Shown piece after piece: positions 36,580 through 49,057 of a stretch of 64,000 nucleotides of DNA (the stretch's first letter is position 1; every line of letters starts with the position of its first letter). A model generated the notes under the pieces. It was not told the origin of the DNA. It did not search any database and saw only the letters and a program-made list of their open reading frames with translations. A program made the translations under genes and the position numbers. Origin of the DNA: Gnetum montanum (taxonomy: Eukaryota > Streptophyta > Gnetopsida > Gnetales > Gnetaceae); assembly GCA_015680685.1 (NCBI GenBank), contig MNCI01011846.1, positions 390,009-454,008 of the forward strand. The letters are read 5' to 3'.

Positions 36580-39345
36580 TTAATGCTATCCTATATGGTT
36601 TATTCATTAATTTGTCCATGATAGTGCACAAGATCTAAAACATTAAATACAAAAGACATACGAACATCATTTGGTAAATCAATCCCAAAGACATTATCAT
36701 TAATTTTGTCCTTGATTCTAAAAGAACTCATCTTCTTGATTTTCAACTTAAAGAAGTTGACACATCTTAATCTCTTCTACTTTAAGTGGATCCAAACCAA
36801 ATCACCAACTACAAATTTACACTTTTGAATGTCCTAATTTCTCTTAAGGACTCTCTCTTCATCTCTCTTCTCAAGATTTGATTTCACTTATACATGCAAA
36901 TCCCTCATCTCCTACATAAAATTAGCACTAATTTGAGCTTCTCCCTCAAAGATATTCAAACTATCCATCATCTTAGGACAAAAATAATAATTCATCTCAA
37001 GTGGAATTTTACCAATGGAAACATGAAAAATGTCATTATATGAAAATTCAACATGACATAGTAAATCTTTCTACTGATTGGGCTGTTGATCACATAAATA
37101 CCTGAAAATGTTTAGTAAGGATTTATTCACTAGCTTAGTTTGGCCATTAAATTGTGGATGATATGCATGAAAAAAATTTAACTTTGCCCTAAAATCTTTT
37201 AAATGGACCTCCAAAAATGACTAATGAATTTTGGCTCTTTGTCACTAAAATGTTTAAAAAAATTTCATGTAATTTCACAACATGCTAGAAAAAGAAATTT
37301 GCAATATGAGAAGCATCACTTACTTTTTGCAAGGAATGAAGTGTGCCATATTAGAGAACCTATCCACAATAACAAAAATAGTATCATTCCCACTTTTGAT
37401 CTTTTGAAGCACTTAGAAAATCCATGGACATACCTTTCCATGAACCCTTGGGAATTGGCAAAGGCATATAATGTTCATCCACTCCTTTACCTCCTTTGAA
37501 TTTCTAACATGTCAAATGCCCTTTTACAAATTTTAAAAATTTAGCTATCATACCTAGCCAAAAATAGTTCCTAGCCACAAGCTCTAATGTTTTATCCCTA
37601 TCCATGTGACCTACCATGCTACTACAATGCTTTTCAATAAAATTGTTTTTCCTAAAATCATAATTAGGAATACATACCTTCCCATTTTTGAATAAAAGTT
37701 CATCTTGAATATGATAGTTTCTCCATTAGTCTATGCTACTCAACAATGATTCCTTCAAGCTTTTAACAAACTTGCCCAAAATCAGTGTCATGTTCATATA
37801 AATTAGTAAAAGCATCCATATCTTTCATATTAGGCATGTTGAATTTCACCACATACACCTTCGATAATACATTAGCCATTACATTGTCTTTCCTAATTTT
37901 GTGCTTCAATACAAAATTCAACTCTTGAAATTTTGTTGTCCATTTCATGTGTTTTGTGGTAAACTTCTTTTGAGAATTAATAAATTATAGTGCTTTGTGG
38001 TTTGTCACCAAAGTGAACTCATTAGGCAATAAGTAATGCCTTCAATGCGTGGTTACTTGAATAATAGTATACAAATCCTTCTCATATATGATATATTTCC
38101 ATCTTAACTTAATTAAATTTTCAAAAAATAAAGGAATAGGCCTATCTATTGTAAAAATACCTCACTAATAGCAAGTCACTTTCATCCATCTCCACTTGAA
38201 AAAACTTTTGAATATCTAGAATTGCATGCACCAGTTCACTAGTTAATTTTTCTTTTAACAAGTCAAAGCTTCTTTAGGTCTCATCATTCAACCTAAAATA
38301 TTTAATTTTCTTCAGAAAAATTAACATAGGCTAAGAAATATCACTAAAATTTTTGATGAATCTTTGATAAAAACTTGCTAAATTAAGAATTGATCTTACT
38401 TCCCAACATTCTTAGGAGTTGGCTAATCTCTAATAGTCCTTACCTTGGTAGCTTTCATTCAAAATTGATTTTTAGAAACCACATGTCTTAAATATATGGT
38501 TTTCCTCTTGAAGAAATGAATTTTCTTCACATTGATCACCAAATATGCCTCCTTTAATTTCAAACACACTCTCAATAAGTGATCCAAGTGCTTCTCCTCA
38601 TTAGAGTTGTATACCAAAATATCATCATAAGAGATAATACAACACTTACCAATAAATTCTTTGAGTACATCATGCATCAACCTCATGAATGTAGCAAGTG
38701 CATTTGTGAGCACAAATGACATCACTAAATACACAAAAAATCCATATAATGTTTTGAAAGCTATCTTTTATTCATCACCGAGGTTGATGCAAATTTAATG
38801 GTAACCACTCAAAATAAATTGTGCTAAAAATTTCTACATTTGTAAGGACATTAAGGATATCATCCATTCTTGGAATAGGAAACATGTACCTTATCATTAT
38901 CCTATTCATAGCCCTAGAATTAATGCATATTCTCCATTGATCATTGTCCTTCTTTGGCACAAGCACTACTCAAACTGCATAAGGTGAAGTGGATTCCCTC
39001 ATGAAGCCATTTGCAAGTAACTTCTCTAATTATCTTTGTAATTCTGCTGGCTGATTTGGTATCATTCAATATGATCTCTCATTTGGAATGGCACCACTAT
39101 GGATGAAATCAATTTGATGTTATACATTTTTCATTGGTAGTAATCCATCTAATTCCTCCTTGAACACCTTGGAAAATTGCTCCAAGTCTTGCACACTTAT
39201 TGAAAGTTCCACCTATACATCCTCATGGTTAGAAGCAACTATGGATGCAACAACAAAATGAAAATCGAGTTTATCATGTTCCTTAATGTATTCCCTCCCT
39301 CCTAGAAGGATTAAGTAAGCTGTGCTACCTCACTTGTTCAGCTAT
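36580..39345 (-). pseudogene. pol of element Z: RT, RNase H, integrase (broken)
   Basis: The protein reads LDGLLPMKNV.HQIDF, NGFMRESTSPYAV, VLVPKKDNDQWRICINSRAMN and FPIPRMDDIL (38966-38775). It continues with MSFVLTNALATFMRLMHDVL and SYDDILVYN (38734-38459), where the catalytic DD is kept. The thumb and RNase H are decayed (about 38400-37990), then KWTTKFQELNFVLKHK with DNVMANVLSK (37948-37763). The integrase zinc finger and core have GHMDRDKTLELVARNYFWLG and PIPKGSWKGMSMDFL (about 37600-37400). The C-terminus INDNVFGIDLP...FNVLDL (near 36680) is the Reina-type ending. Confidence 0.75.
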
Positions 39346-40552
39346 GATAGTGTTGGTGACCATTTGAGACCGTGAATGTTTTGGAGCTATGGTCTTATGA
39401 CCTTAGGAGTCACAGAATGTGAAGGTATTCTTCAAATAAGGTTTAGGTACTTGTTGGTCTCTGACAACACCAAGGTCCAAATACCTCCAAATAGACTCAA
39501 TGGTTATGAAATGAACTAAATGTGAGTATGTGTTTATTGTTGTGAATGTTGAAATTGTGGGGTTTGTGTATGAAACTGTAATCAGCAATTGTAATAGAAA
39601 TTTAGCTAACCTTGTCAAACACTACTAGTCATTAAAAATTCCCTTAGTCTATATAGTCCCTTAGTCTATATAGCTAACCTTGTCAAGTCACTTAGTCTAT
39701 ATAGTCCCTATAGTACATTAATTGTAACAAATAAAATTTCACAAAAATGTTTGAGCATAATTCTGCCAATCTACTCCTAATTTTCCTTAGAGAGGAAATT
39801 CCATAGGAAAACTAGAAATAAAGAGAGATTCAATGGGTTTTCGAATAAGAGAAGAAAAGAAAGTAGATTTGTGTGGGATCTCAAACATTTGATCAAGATA
39901 AACTAACATGTGAAAACACTTCATAATAAAGCTATTCCAATTCAATCTTTAACGTATCATCCAAATCCTTTAAGTTTAATAAGAAATTTCATAAAAGACA
40001 CTCTATTTAACTACCAAAATGCTTTGTAAATGACAAAGTACAAGCGTATATTTGGCTAGTTAAGGCTAGTCAAGAATTGCAAATAATAGAACTTTTAGAA
40101 AAATTTGACAATTTCAAGATTGCAATATTAAGGCAATAAACTTTAAAAATAAAGAAGTTATTTCAGTCATCTTAAAATATTAAAGATTTTTTAAATTTTC
40201 TAAACTCAAACAAGCAATTTCTATAAGACATTACTATTAAATTGCTCAAGATGCTTTCTACAACATAAGCTCTTATTTGGGAAACCTTAATAGAAGTCTA
40301 ATATTGTGCAAAAATAGAGCTATAAAGGCAACCTAGAAAAATCGAAAAATTAAATGCCAAACACAATGCTATCTAAATCATTAGCTAAGTAACTAAAAAA
40401 AAATGGAAAGAAATGAACTCACAGGATTAAAAGAAAGTAACTGAATTGATGTCTTTAGCAAGCCATGCTTTACAAGAAATCTTCAATATTCTTCAAAGTT
40501 TCTTCGAAGTATCTTCTAACCAATCCTCCTTCTTTACTCTACCTTTGAAGGC

Positions 40553-40562
40553 CCTTTTATAG
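40553..40562 (-). promoter_or_regulatory. TATA box of LTR X1
   Basis: The minus strand reads CTATAAAAGG within a block conserved in all four LTR copies. Confidence 0.55.
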
Positions 40563-40647
40563 TGACCTTAGGGTAGTTACAATCATCATGAGAAGTTAAG
40601 TGTGTTACAAATATCTAGGGGATTAATTTACAACCACCCTAGGAAGN

Positions 40648-41132
40648 CCAATGACGTAGTAGAGCAACTCGTTCACATTTTTGCAGCATATGGGATGGGC
40701 ACCATTGGCATCAGATTTGAGTCCTCCGAGCACGAGTCAGCATAGCCACCATCTTCTCATTGAACAACATCCACGAGATGCAACAAGGTAAGCACAAATC
40801 CTCATCTAGCACCTAACACCAACAAAAGCATGGCCATAGATTTCGAACAGTAGCAAGTTCTGGTAGTAATTTCCCAACAAAAAGGAATGGAGAACACGAG
40901 AAGAGCAATGCATTGGCAAAATGAACCTTCATGCATGCACCACACAAACCCTTATCTGCGTCATGAGCTTGGGATAAACATGAATCATCACATAATTAGT
41001 AATTAACTAATACTATGCCAAGAAGAGAGTATTTAAAAAAATACATATATTGATACAAATGTAAAGTTATACTTTTAGTTTTATTTTTCTATAAAAATAA
41101 TGATAATTTGAATATTATCTTTTAAGAAGAAG
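40648..41132. other. Inverted segment bounded by two Ns (probable scaffold error)
   Basis: These 485 bp lie exactly between the Ns at 40647 and 41133. Their reverse complement aligns with 53165-53625 of LTR X2, starting 'cttcttaaaagataat' and passing 'acatttgtatcaatatatgtatttttt' and 'cccatcccatatg'. Sequence on both outer sides aligns with X2 in the forward direction. Confidence 0.8.
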
Positions 41133-42046
41133 NATGCTCCGCATAAATCTATAATCACTGAAACAAAGATTCATTATGGTGGCTAATATTTGCTGCCCTA
41201 AGGCACTGCTCATCATGGAATTCCTTTTTTCTCTCGATTCTGTTATAGCTTTACAACCATCTCATTAGTATTATTTTATTCCTTTTTTACGTAGATCTAG
41301 GGATTAGCTATCAACATAGAACATTAATTTTTTTAGAGCTTTTTCTTCCTGAGTTGTAGGGCCTATGCACAGTTTTAACCAAATACCAAGGTCTTGAATA
41401 TATATATATATTTTCTTTAATCATATCAATTTGTCCTTTCCCTCATAGCTATCATTATTACTTGAGCAACCTTGCTAACTGTGGTAATAATTTGTCATCT
41501 ATTGAATAGAAAATCATGAGTGGAAGAATTTTCAACATTATATCTATTGCTTGAAGGTTGGAATATTTTGAAAATGTTGAAATATCACCACACATTTGCT
41601 AGGCTTGTGCAGAATCATCCTCTATAGGGAATAAAATGGCCCGTACATCCCACCGATTTGATGATGTTTATTGACGTTATGTAGACATGAATTCCAATGT
41701 GGAGTCCCATAACGTTTACATAGGAGAACTACAAATTTTACAACCTTTGGCTTGTTATTAGGCTTTCATAAATTCCATAATATATACCTTTGGTTTTCTA
41801 CCTTGAAATTATGGACATGTAAGCTTGAAATGTGCAACCTTGAAGGTACTTTCCATTCATTTTCCCTTTAGAAATGTTCATGATTAGATCATGCTTCATA
41901 TTATTGCCCTTTTAAGTAAATATTCTAACTCTTTGTATGCTAGTATGTTATCTTTCAATCACCAGTAAAAATTAAATTGGGAAATTTAATCTTCATCATG
42001 ATCTTAAAAGAACACTGCTCAATCAAATGGTATAAATGTGACAACA

Positions 42047-42066
42047 TTTCTCACTCCCCTCTTTCC
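42047..42066 (-). other. Polypurine tract of element Y
   Basis: On the minus strand GGAAAGAGGGGAGTGAGAAA directly precedes the LTR start TGTTGTCAC. This fixes X1 as the 3' LTR and Y's direction as minus. Confidence 0.7.
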
Positions 42067-42345
42067 ACATTACGTGAGAAACATAAATTTTATTGGAAAT
42101 ACATTTTCATTTTTTTTCCATAGAAAACAAGAAACTTTTTTTGAGGAAAACTTCCATCAAAATTAAGGTTTGATGGAATAAAAGCCTCACTCCTAATAAA
42201 GCTTAGGTAATTGTATAAACAAATTCTTATACAAACTATTTTGTCAATGAAAGAGAATAGTTAAGGTAACCCATTTAGGGATCCTTGTGTTGTTAATTGT
42301 CTCATATGCTATTTTTGTGGTGATAAAAGCTCTTCTTTCTTCTTC

Positions 42346-42702
42346 TTACCTAGTTGAAGCTTCAACTTGGTCCACTTCATCCTTGTCTCCAATAATTGTC
42401 TTTGTCTCTTTCTCATCCAACTCTTTGGCTACTGATTTTTTAGGTTCATCTTGATTGGACTCTCTTTGGCATTCAACTTCAGTGGTGCATTGGTGAAAGC
42501 TACCGCAAACATTTGAATGGATGGAGTATCCACTAGTGAGGAAACTAAATTTATCTGAAAGCCAAAGTAAGAAAGGACTTTTGCTAGATGCTCCACGAGT
42601 AGTTGCCTTACAATAGGCTCTCATGACATGCTCTAGATAGCATCTTGTAACATATGGAATAAAAGACCTTCTTGTTACCATCTCTCTTAAGCTTAATTTC
42701 AA
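42346..42702 (-). CDS. Unknown 118-aa ORF between integrase and 3' LTR of element Y
   Basis: An uninterrupted ATG-to-stop reading, MKLSLREMVTRR... to ...VEASTR. The N-terminal ~70 residues have six cysteines and hydrophobic patches. The C-terminal ~45 residues are strongly charged (ESNQDEPKKS, DEKETKTIIGDKDE). It stands where some Tat/Athila elements carry extra or env-like ORFs. Being open while every neighbour is riddled with stops is notable, but at this length it could be chance. I recognise no domain and see no clear transmembrane segment or signal peptide. Confidence 0.4.
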   Translation of the reverse strand: MKLSLREMVTRRSFIPYVTRCYLEHVMRAYCKATTRGASSKSPFLLWLSDKFSFLTSGYSIHSNVCGSFHQCTTEVECQRESNQDEPKKSVAKELDEKETKTIIGDKDEVDQVEASTR

Positions 42703-43393
42703 ACTAAGAATACTTCACTTATTTTTCTCACTCAAGTGTGAAATTCGAAGATGTTGTGTTTCCATAAAAATCACAACTCTTTATATAGTATTAGAAAATT
42801 TGAAATTCCCTCTCATTTCAATAACCAACTTTCCAACTTAGCCAAAACTTATTTAATTTCCATCATCATACAGTTGGCTAATTCAAATTCCATTATTTGG
42901 TTGTGAAATTAATTTACCACAATGTGGTTATCTAAACCACCACTTCCACTTACACACATCACAAGTAATGATTACTTAAGATAATATAAATTTAATATGT
43001 AAACTAACAAATATTTTTAAACTATTACTCTAACGTATACCTATTTCATTATACCATATATACTTGCCTAAACATATGTCGAGGATATACATACATTTAT
43101 TATGCGTAGATATTATATAAGTATGTATATATATTATTTTATTACATATTATAACTAAGTATATATATATATTGAATCTTATATATAAAAGTTTATTACT
43201 TACTACTGTGTATACTTAATATTATTATAGTTATATACATGTATATATTACTATTACTATATCATATTATTATATACATGTATATTTAAGTTATGGGTAG
43301 TTGCCCAAAATAATGTTTTGTATGGAAAATATTATATGGAAGCTGCAACTCTATCCCACTTAATGTGGATGACTTGTATGTATCTTTTGATAA
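42703..43393. other. AT-rich 3' region of element Y
   Basis: No ORF of note. Runs of TATA/ACATGTATAT (43030-43290) make up much of it. Confidence 0.4.
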
Positions 43394-44261
43394 TTATTGA
43401 TTTGAAATGACTGAAAATGTATTTAGCTTTTTCATATTCCATAATAACACAAGATCACTGATTTTAAAAGTCCTTTTCAAAGCCTTTCTATCGAACCATC
43501 TTTTAATTTGAGAAGTATTCTTTAATAAATGATCCTTAGCCCTATCCATTTCAGCTTTTCTTTTGATAAGAAAGGTCATGAAACTTCTATCTTAATCTTT
43601 TTTCTCAGTATAATTTTGCACAAAATTAGAGGTTGAGCTTATAATCTTATTAGTAACTTTGTGGGAAAATCATAGACTAAGTTATAAGCTAACTTTCCAA
43701 TAGCCTTCTTAAATCTAATACAATTAGTCCATAAAGCAGATTACAAGTAATCGATCCAATTTCTTGGATTCCCATCCATTGACTTTTTAATGTAGGAAAT
43801 TAGATTTTTATTTGTAGATTTAACTAAGCCATTCCCTTAAGGATAATAATTTGAGGAAGAAAATAGAAGATGGATTTCTCTAATGCTCATGTTATAAATT
43901 CTTTAGATTGAAAGGTAGGTCCATTATTAGATACCAAAACTTTAGATAGATGAAAACAACTTAGAATCTGATCTTCTAAAAACTTAATTATGTTTGATGC
44001 TAAACTTTTCTTTAGAGCTTTTGCTTCAGATCATTTACTGAAATAGTTAGTAGCTATGAGGATAAACATATGTCTAGCTCTTGAAGAAGTAAATGTATCA
44101 ATAAAATCTAAGCCCCATTGCTAAAATGGCCTATTCACAATTACTGCTTTTAAGGAGCTATAGCCCTTTAGATTTTCGGCCCATGAATTTGACATTTATA
44201 ACATCTTTGAATTTTCCAGCTAATATCTTGGTACATACTAGGCCAATAAAAACCATAGTGG
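43394..44261 (-). pseudogene. Integrase core and C-terminus of element Y (broken)
   Basis: Reading across X3, the end of the zinc-binding region (GFYWPSMYQDI, CYKCQIHGPK) is followed by the core WGLDFIDTF with FILIATNYFSK. Next come a KFLEDQIL stretch and VLVSNNGPTFQSKEF, where SNNG replaces SDNG. The C-terminal module RAKDHLLKNTSQIKRWFDRKA and FKISDLVLLWN follow (open at 43579-43394). Several TGA/TAG stops. Confidence 0.75.
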
Positions 44262-47189
44262 AGTATTGTTATCACATTTATACCATTTGATGGAGTAGTT
44301 TTTTTTTAAAGATCATGATGAAGATTAGATTGCCCAATTTAATTTCTACTAGTGATTGGAAGATAACATACGAGCATACAAAGAGTTAGATTATTTACTT
44401 AAGGGAAATAAAATGAAGCATGATTAAATCATGAATAGTGTTGAGGAGAAAATGAATGGGAAGTATCTTCAAGGTTGCACATTTCAAGCTTAAGTATTTA
44501 TAATTTCAAGGTAGAAAACCAAAGGTATAGATTATGGAATTTATGAAGGCTTGATGGCAAGCCAAAGATTGTAAATTGGTAGTTCTCCTGTGTAAATGTT
44601 ATGGGATTTCACACTGGAATTCAGATCTATAAACATCATCAAACCGATGGGATGCACAAGGTATTTTATTTCCTATATAGAATGATTTTGCACAAGCCTA
44701 TCAAATGTTTGGTGATATTCTAGCAGTTTGAAAATTGTTCCAACCTTCAAGCAATAGAGATAATGTTGAAGATTCTTCCACTTAGGATTGTCTATAGATG
44801 AAAATTATTACTATAGTTAGCAAGGTTGCTCAGGTAATAATAACGGTTCTATAGGAAAGATCAAACCAAACTTATCAAAGAAAAATAAAACAAATATAAA
44901 TATAAAAATATTCAAAATATTGGTGCTTAGTTAAAGCTATGAACAAGCCCTGTAACTCAGAAGAAAAAGCTTTGAAAACTTAGGGTTATGTGTTGATAGT
45001 TGATTCATGGATCAAAGTAAAAGAAAAAAGGGATGAAATTATATTAATGAGGTAGTTGTAAAATCAGAAGAAAAAGGAATTCCAAGACAAGAAGTGCCTT
45101 AGGAAAACAAACAATAATAAATTTCTATTTCAATGACTTTGGATTTATGCAGAGTATTATATATTTTACAGAAATCAAATTGTGACTAGGGTTTAGAGGG
45201 GTACTATTACCATGCTGATGTTGAAGACAACATAGACAAGAAACCCTCTTAGAACTAGTGTCCCAGGCAACTAAATGAAGATGCTTCATGATGAACTTGA
45301 AGATAGATGTGGAATGCAGGGCTTATTGTGGCAATGAAATAGGGCACAATTTGTAGTAGAAAGACAACCACAAATGTGGTGTAGGTGTGTAGACAGTGCT
45401 TTTATAGAAGTAGCTTATTCACTTGTAGCATAGGTGGGCAACAATAATGCGACTCATCCTATGCTGCTGTTGATGGAAAATCAAATGTAAAATTAACCAT
45501 GGATGCTAAAGGCACAGCTCTAAGACTCCATTGACAAAGGACTCAAGAGCATCTACAGTTGCTTGGTAGAAACGACAATAGATGTGAAGCAAGGCAAGGC
45601 AAATGGTAGAACTACCTCTCAACATGGGATGAAGATGACATGGTCTATGGCACAATGGCCACGGGACATGTGCACTCTTCTAAATGATAACACATCAAAT
45701 GTAGACAGGTAAATGCACATGGCCTCAAAGATACATGACCTTCATAATAAATATTTTTTCTAAAAATTATGTTTGCCAAAATTTAAATATAAAAAGGGGG
45801 TAGGATTTACGGTTTGAGAAAGAAAGGATTGATGAATATTTGGTCAATTTAATTTTCATGGGAAACTAAAATTTTCTAGAGATAACCATTTCTCCTTGAT
45901 ATTTCTAATGAGACACTTGCCAACCATGGCTTAAATTTCTCATAGAAGTTACAACTTCTCATTGGGGATTATGAATTAATTCCCTAGATATTTGTGGCTT
46001 ACCTTAATATTTTATGATGATTGTAACTACCCAAAGCCACTATAAAAAGGCTTAAAGGGTAGAGATTAAGGAGATGGAATTTTTGGAAGATTGAAGATTG
46101 AAGATTGTAAAGCATGGCTTGCTAAAGGCATCAATTTAGCTTCTTTGTTTTAATCCTATTAGTTCATTTCTTCCTATTTTGTTTAGTTATTTAGCTAATA
46201 GTTTAGACAGTATCGTGCTTGGCATTTAATTTTGGGATTTTTCTAGGTTGTCATTATAGCTTTTTTTTTGCACAAAATTAGAATTCTATTAAGGTTTTTC
46301 ATATAAGAGCTTATGTTGTAGAAAAGCATCTTGAGCAATTTAATAGTAATGTCTTAATGAAATTGCTTGTTTTGAGCATAGAGGATCTAGGGAAATATTT
46401 GATATGTTGAGATGATTGAAATAGCATTATTTTTTAAAGTGTATTGCTTTGGTATTTCAATCCTAAAATTTTCAAATTTTTTAAAGATTCTATTGAATGC
46501 AATTCTTGACAACTATTAACTAGCCAAAATAAAATCTTGTGCTTTGTTGTTTATGCAGTATTTTTAGCAGTGTAATAAGATTGTCTTTTACGAAATTGCT
46601 ATTTGAGTTTAAGGGGTTTGGACAATTTGTAGTTAGATTAAACTGGAATAGCTTTGTTGTGAAGTGTTTCTTCATGTCAATTTATCTTGCTTAAATGTTT
46701 AAGATTTCACACAAATCTTCTTTCTTTTATTTTTTCTTTCTAAAATCCATTGAATCTTGCTCTATTTCTAGTTTTCTTGTGGAATTTTCTCTTTAGGGGA
46801 AATTAGGAGTAGATTGGTAGAATTGTGCTCAAACATTTTTATGAAATTTTTATTTGTTACAAGTAATGTACTATAGAGACTATATAGACTAAGTGACTTG
46901 ACAAAATAGCAACCTTCTACAACTCATAGCATTTGACAAAGTTAGTTGAATTTCTTTTATGATAGCCAATTATAGTTTCATACACAACCCACACATTTCA
47001 ACATTCACAACAACAAATACATACTCATATAACCATTGGGTCTATTTGGAGGTAGTTGGGCCTTGGTGGTGCCACAGACCAGCAAGCACCTAAACCCTAT
47101 TTGAAGAATGCTTTTGCATGCCATGATCCCAAAGTAATAAGACTAGAGGCACCCAACGTTGGTGGTTCTAAATGGTTGCCAACAAGTAT
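44262..47189 (+). mobile_element. Solo LTR X3 inserted in the integrase of element Y
   Basis: The LTR is 44267-47184 (2918 bp). It belongs to the same family as X1/X2, in opposite orientation, with terminal TGTTA...CAACA. It is flanked by the perfect 5-bp direct repeat AGTAT (44262-44266 and 47185-47189). There is no internal region, so the rest was presumably lost by LTR-LTR recombination. Joining the flanks restores the integrase reading around HYGFYWPSMY. Its TATA box is at 46040-46049. Confidence 0.85.
46040..46049 (+). promoter_or_regulatory. TATA box of LTR X3
   Basis: The plus strand reads CTATAAAAAG in the block conserved with the other three LTR copies. Confidence 0.5.
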
Positions 47190-48960
47190 ACGTTGCATGG
47201 TGGACTTAGGAGACATAAAATAAATTAGAATGATCATGAAATTGTTCTAGAATAGGACTAATTTGATCATTATGAATACATTCCAACAAAACCCATCTAA
47301 AATCCTTTCCATATAAGATTCCATCTTTAACTGGAAATTTATTTATCCTTTTGAAGGAAGCTCTCTTCTGAATTGTAGTTAAGTTATATGGAACCTTTTG
47401 CGTATTTAGGAATTCTTGAATTTCATCATACTAGTTTCCTTCATGAGTCATAAGCATACATATTTCATTTTCTCTAGTCATTAACTTGGCTAATCCCATT
47501 TCTTTAATGGTTTTGCATATCTCTAATGAAAATATGAAACCTTGAAGTTTTATGAGTCACTTCACTCTTTTCAATCCAATTTTATTTTGGGCTAAGAATT
47601 TTTTGACTATAGGATCTATTAGCATAATGTGAACTAATGAGCTTTACAAGTAATATTTGAAGTGCTGAAGTGCTTTAATGATTGTGAATGCTTGTCTTTC
47701 AAAGTTTGAATAATTTAATTTTGAACCTTTCAATTGATACCCAAAAAATCCAATTAGTTCATCTTGACCTTCATCTTTTTGAGTTAAAATAGCAAGTATT
47801 GAATCATTTGAAGCAGAAGCATATAACTAGAAATCTTCCTTCAATTTTGGTTATACCAAGTATGAAGCTTCTTGAATAGCCTTTTTAATTTCTATTAAAG
47901 CTTTTTCTCATTCTAGTGTTTTCCTTACTAGGATATCTTTCTTGAACATATGTATCAAAGGTTTAGTAATTTCAATGAATGTAGGGATAAATTTGCTAAC
48001 AAAATTTATCTTTCCAAAGAAAGATTTAAGAGATTTTTTACTTGTAGGATGCTTGATATTTTGTACTACTTGAATTCATGCATTATCTATAACAATTCCT
48101 TCTTGACAGATCATGTGGCCCAGTAAACTTCCAGATTTAATCTCAAAGATACATTTCTTAGGATTTAATGAAATACCATACAACATTTGTCAAAAACTTA
48201 TTGGAGATGATCAATATGATCTTCCTTCCTTTTTGAAAAGATGGTGATATCATCCAAATAAAGTACAACGAACTCACCTATTAAACCTTTAAAGGCTAAA
48301 TTTATTGCTCTTTGAAAAGTAGCTCCAACATTTGACAATCTAAATGACATTCTTTGGTAAGAAAAAGTTCCCCACTTGGTGATATATGTTGTTTTATATC
48401 TGTCATCCTTAACTACGATGATATGATTATAGCCTAAAAAACCATCTAGGAAATAATATACTTGACAACCTAAAACTTTAATCAACATTTCATCAATTCT
48501 ATGAAGTGGGTATTTTTCTTTTTTAGAGGCTTCATTCAAATTTCTAAAATCTACACAAAGCCTAATATTACCATTCTTTTTCCTTACTAGAACAAGGTTA
48601 GCAAGCCATGTAGAATATTGGATTGGATATATGATTTAAGCTTGCAATAACTTCTTAATCTCAGCTTCCATAGCTGGTTCAAATAATGGATTAAATTTCC
48701 TTTTTTTTGCTTACCTATCTTATAACCATTTACTAAAGGAATTTTATGTGTCATCACATCTAGTATAAACGCTTTAAGATCATCATAAGAGCAAGCAAAA
48801 TTTTTCAAATTATTTATCAAGAGAAATAATAATTTTTTCTTGAAGATTGAATCCTTTTTGTTTATGACATTTAACATCTTTGGTATCTTAGTAGATCCAA
48901 GATTCACTGCTTCATAGGCTTGATCATCTAGATTCTATATATCTTTTCTGGTAAGCGAAT
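47190..48960 (-). pseudogene. Reverse transcriptase, RNase H and integrase start of element Y (broken)
   Basis: RT starts with YDDLKAFILDVMTHKIPLV (near 48790), then a frameshift in an A-run. The palm follows: LNEASKKEKYPLHRIDEML, YYFLDGFLGYN, GTFSYQRMSFRLSNVGATFQ and VVLYLDDITIFSK (48539-48198), with the catalytic LDD kept. The thumb GSLLGHMI and FFGKINFVSKFIP are near 48110-47990. RNase H follows near 47830 (YASASNDSILAILTQKDE, with the first Asp replaced). After that comes the region leading to the integrase zinc finger, cut at 47190 by X3. Confidence 0.75.
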
Positions 48961-49057
48961 TTTTACTAAACTCATATTCATATTCAATCACCTTTTTGGG
49001 AATGGAATTTTTCTTAGATCTTGATGCTATTTCAGATATGATTTGACTTTCAAATTC

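Larger units (their letters stand above)
39351..42046 (-). repeat. LTR X1, 3' LTR of element Y
   Basis: It begins TGTTGG and ends GACAACA in display orientation and aligns with X2 along its length. The exception is 40648-41132, which aligns only when reverse-complemented. A TATA box is at 40553-40562 (minus). A local duplication of 'cttagtctatata' lies at 39642-39700. Single Ns are at 40647 and 41133. Confidence 0.8.

Noticed and set aside
43030-43290. TATA/ACATGTATAT-rich tract as a promoter or matrix attachment region
   Set aside because: Low-complexity AT DNA; nothing distinguishes it from simple sequence.
48198-48539. Possible integrated pararetrovirus RT
   Set aside because: The presence of LTRs, primer site, polypurine tract, integrase and an additional RNase H makes it a Ty3/gypsy element.
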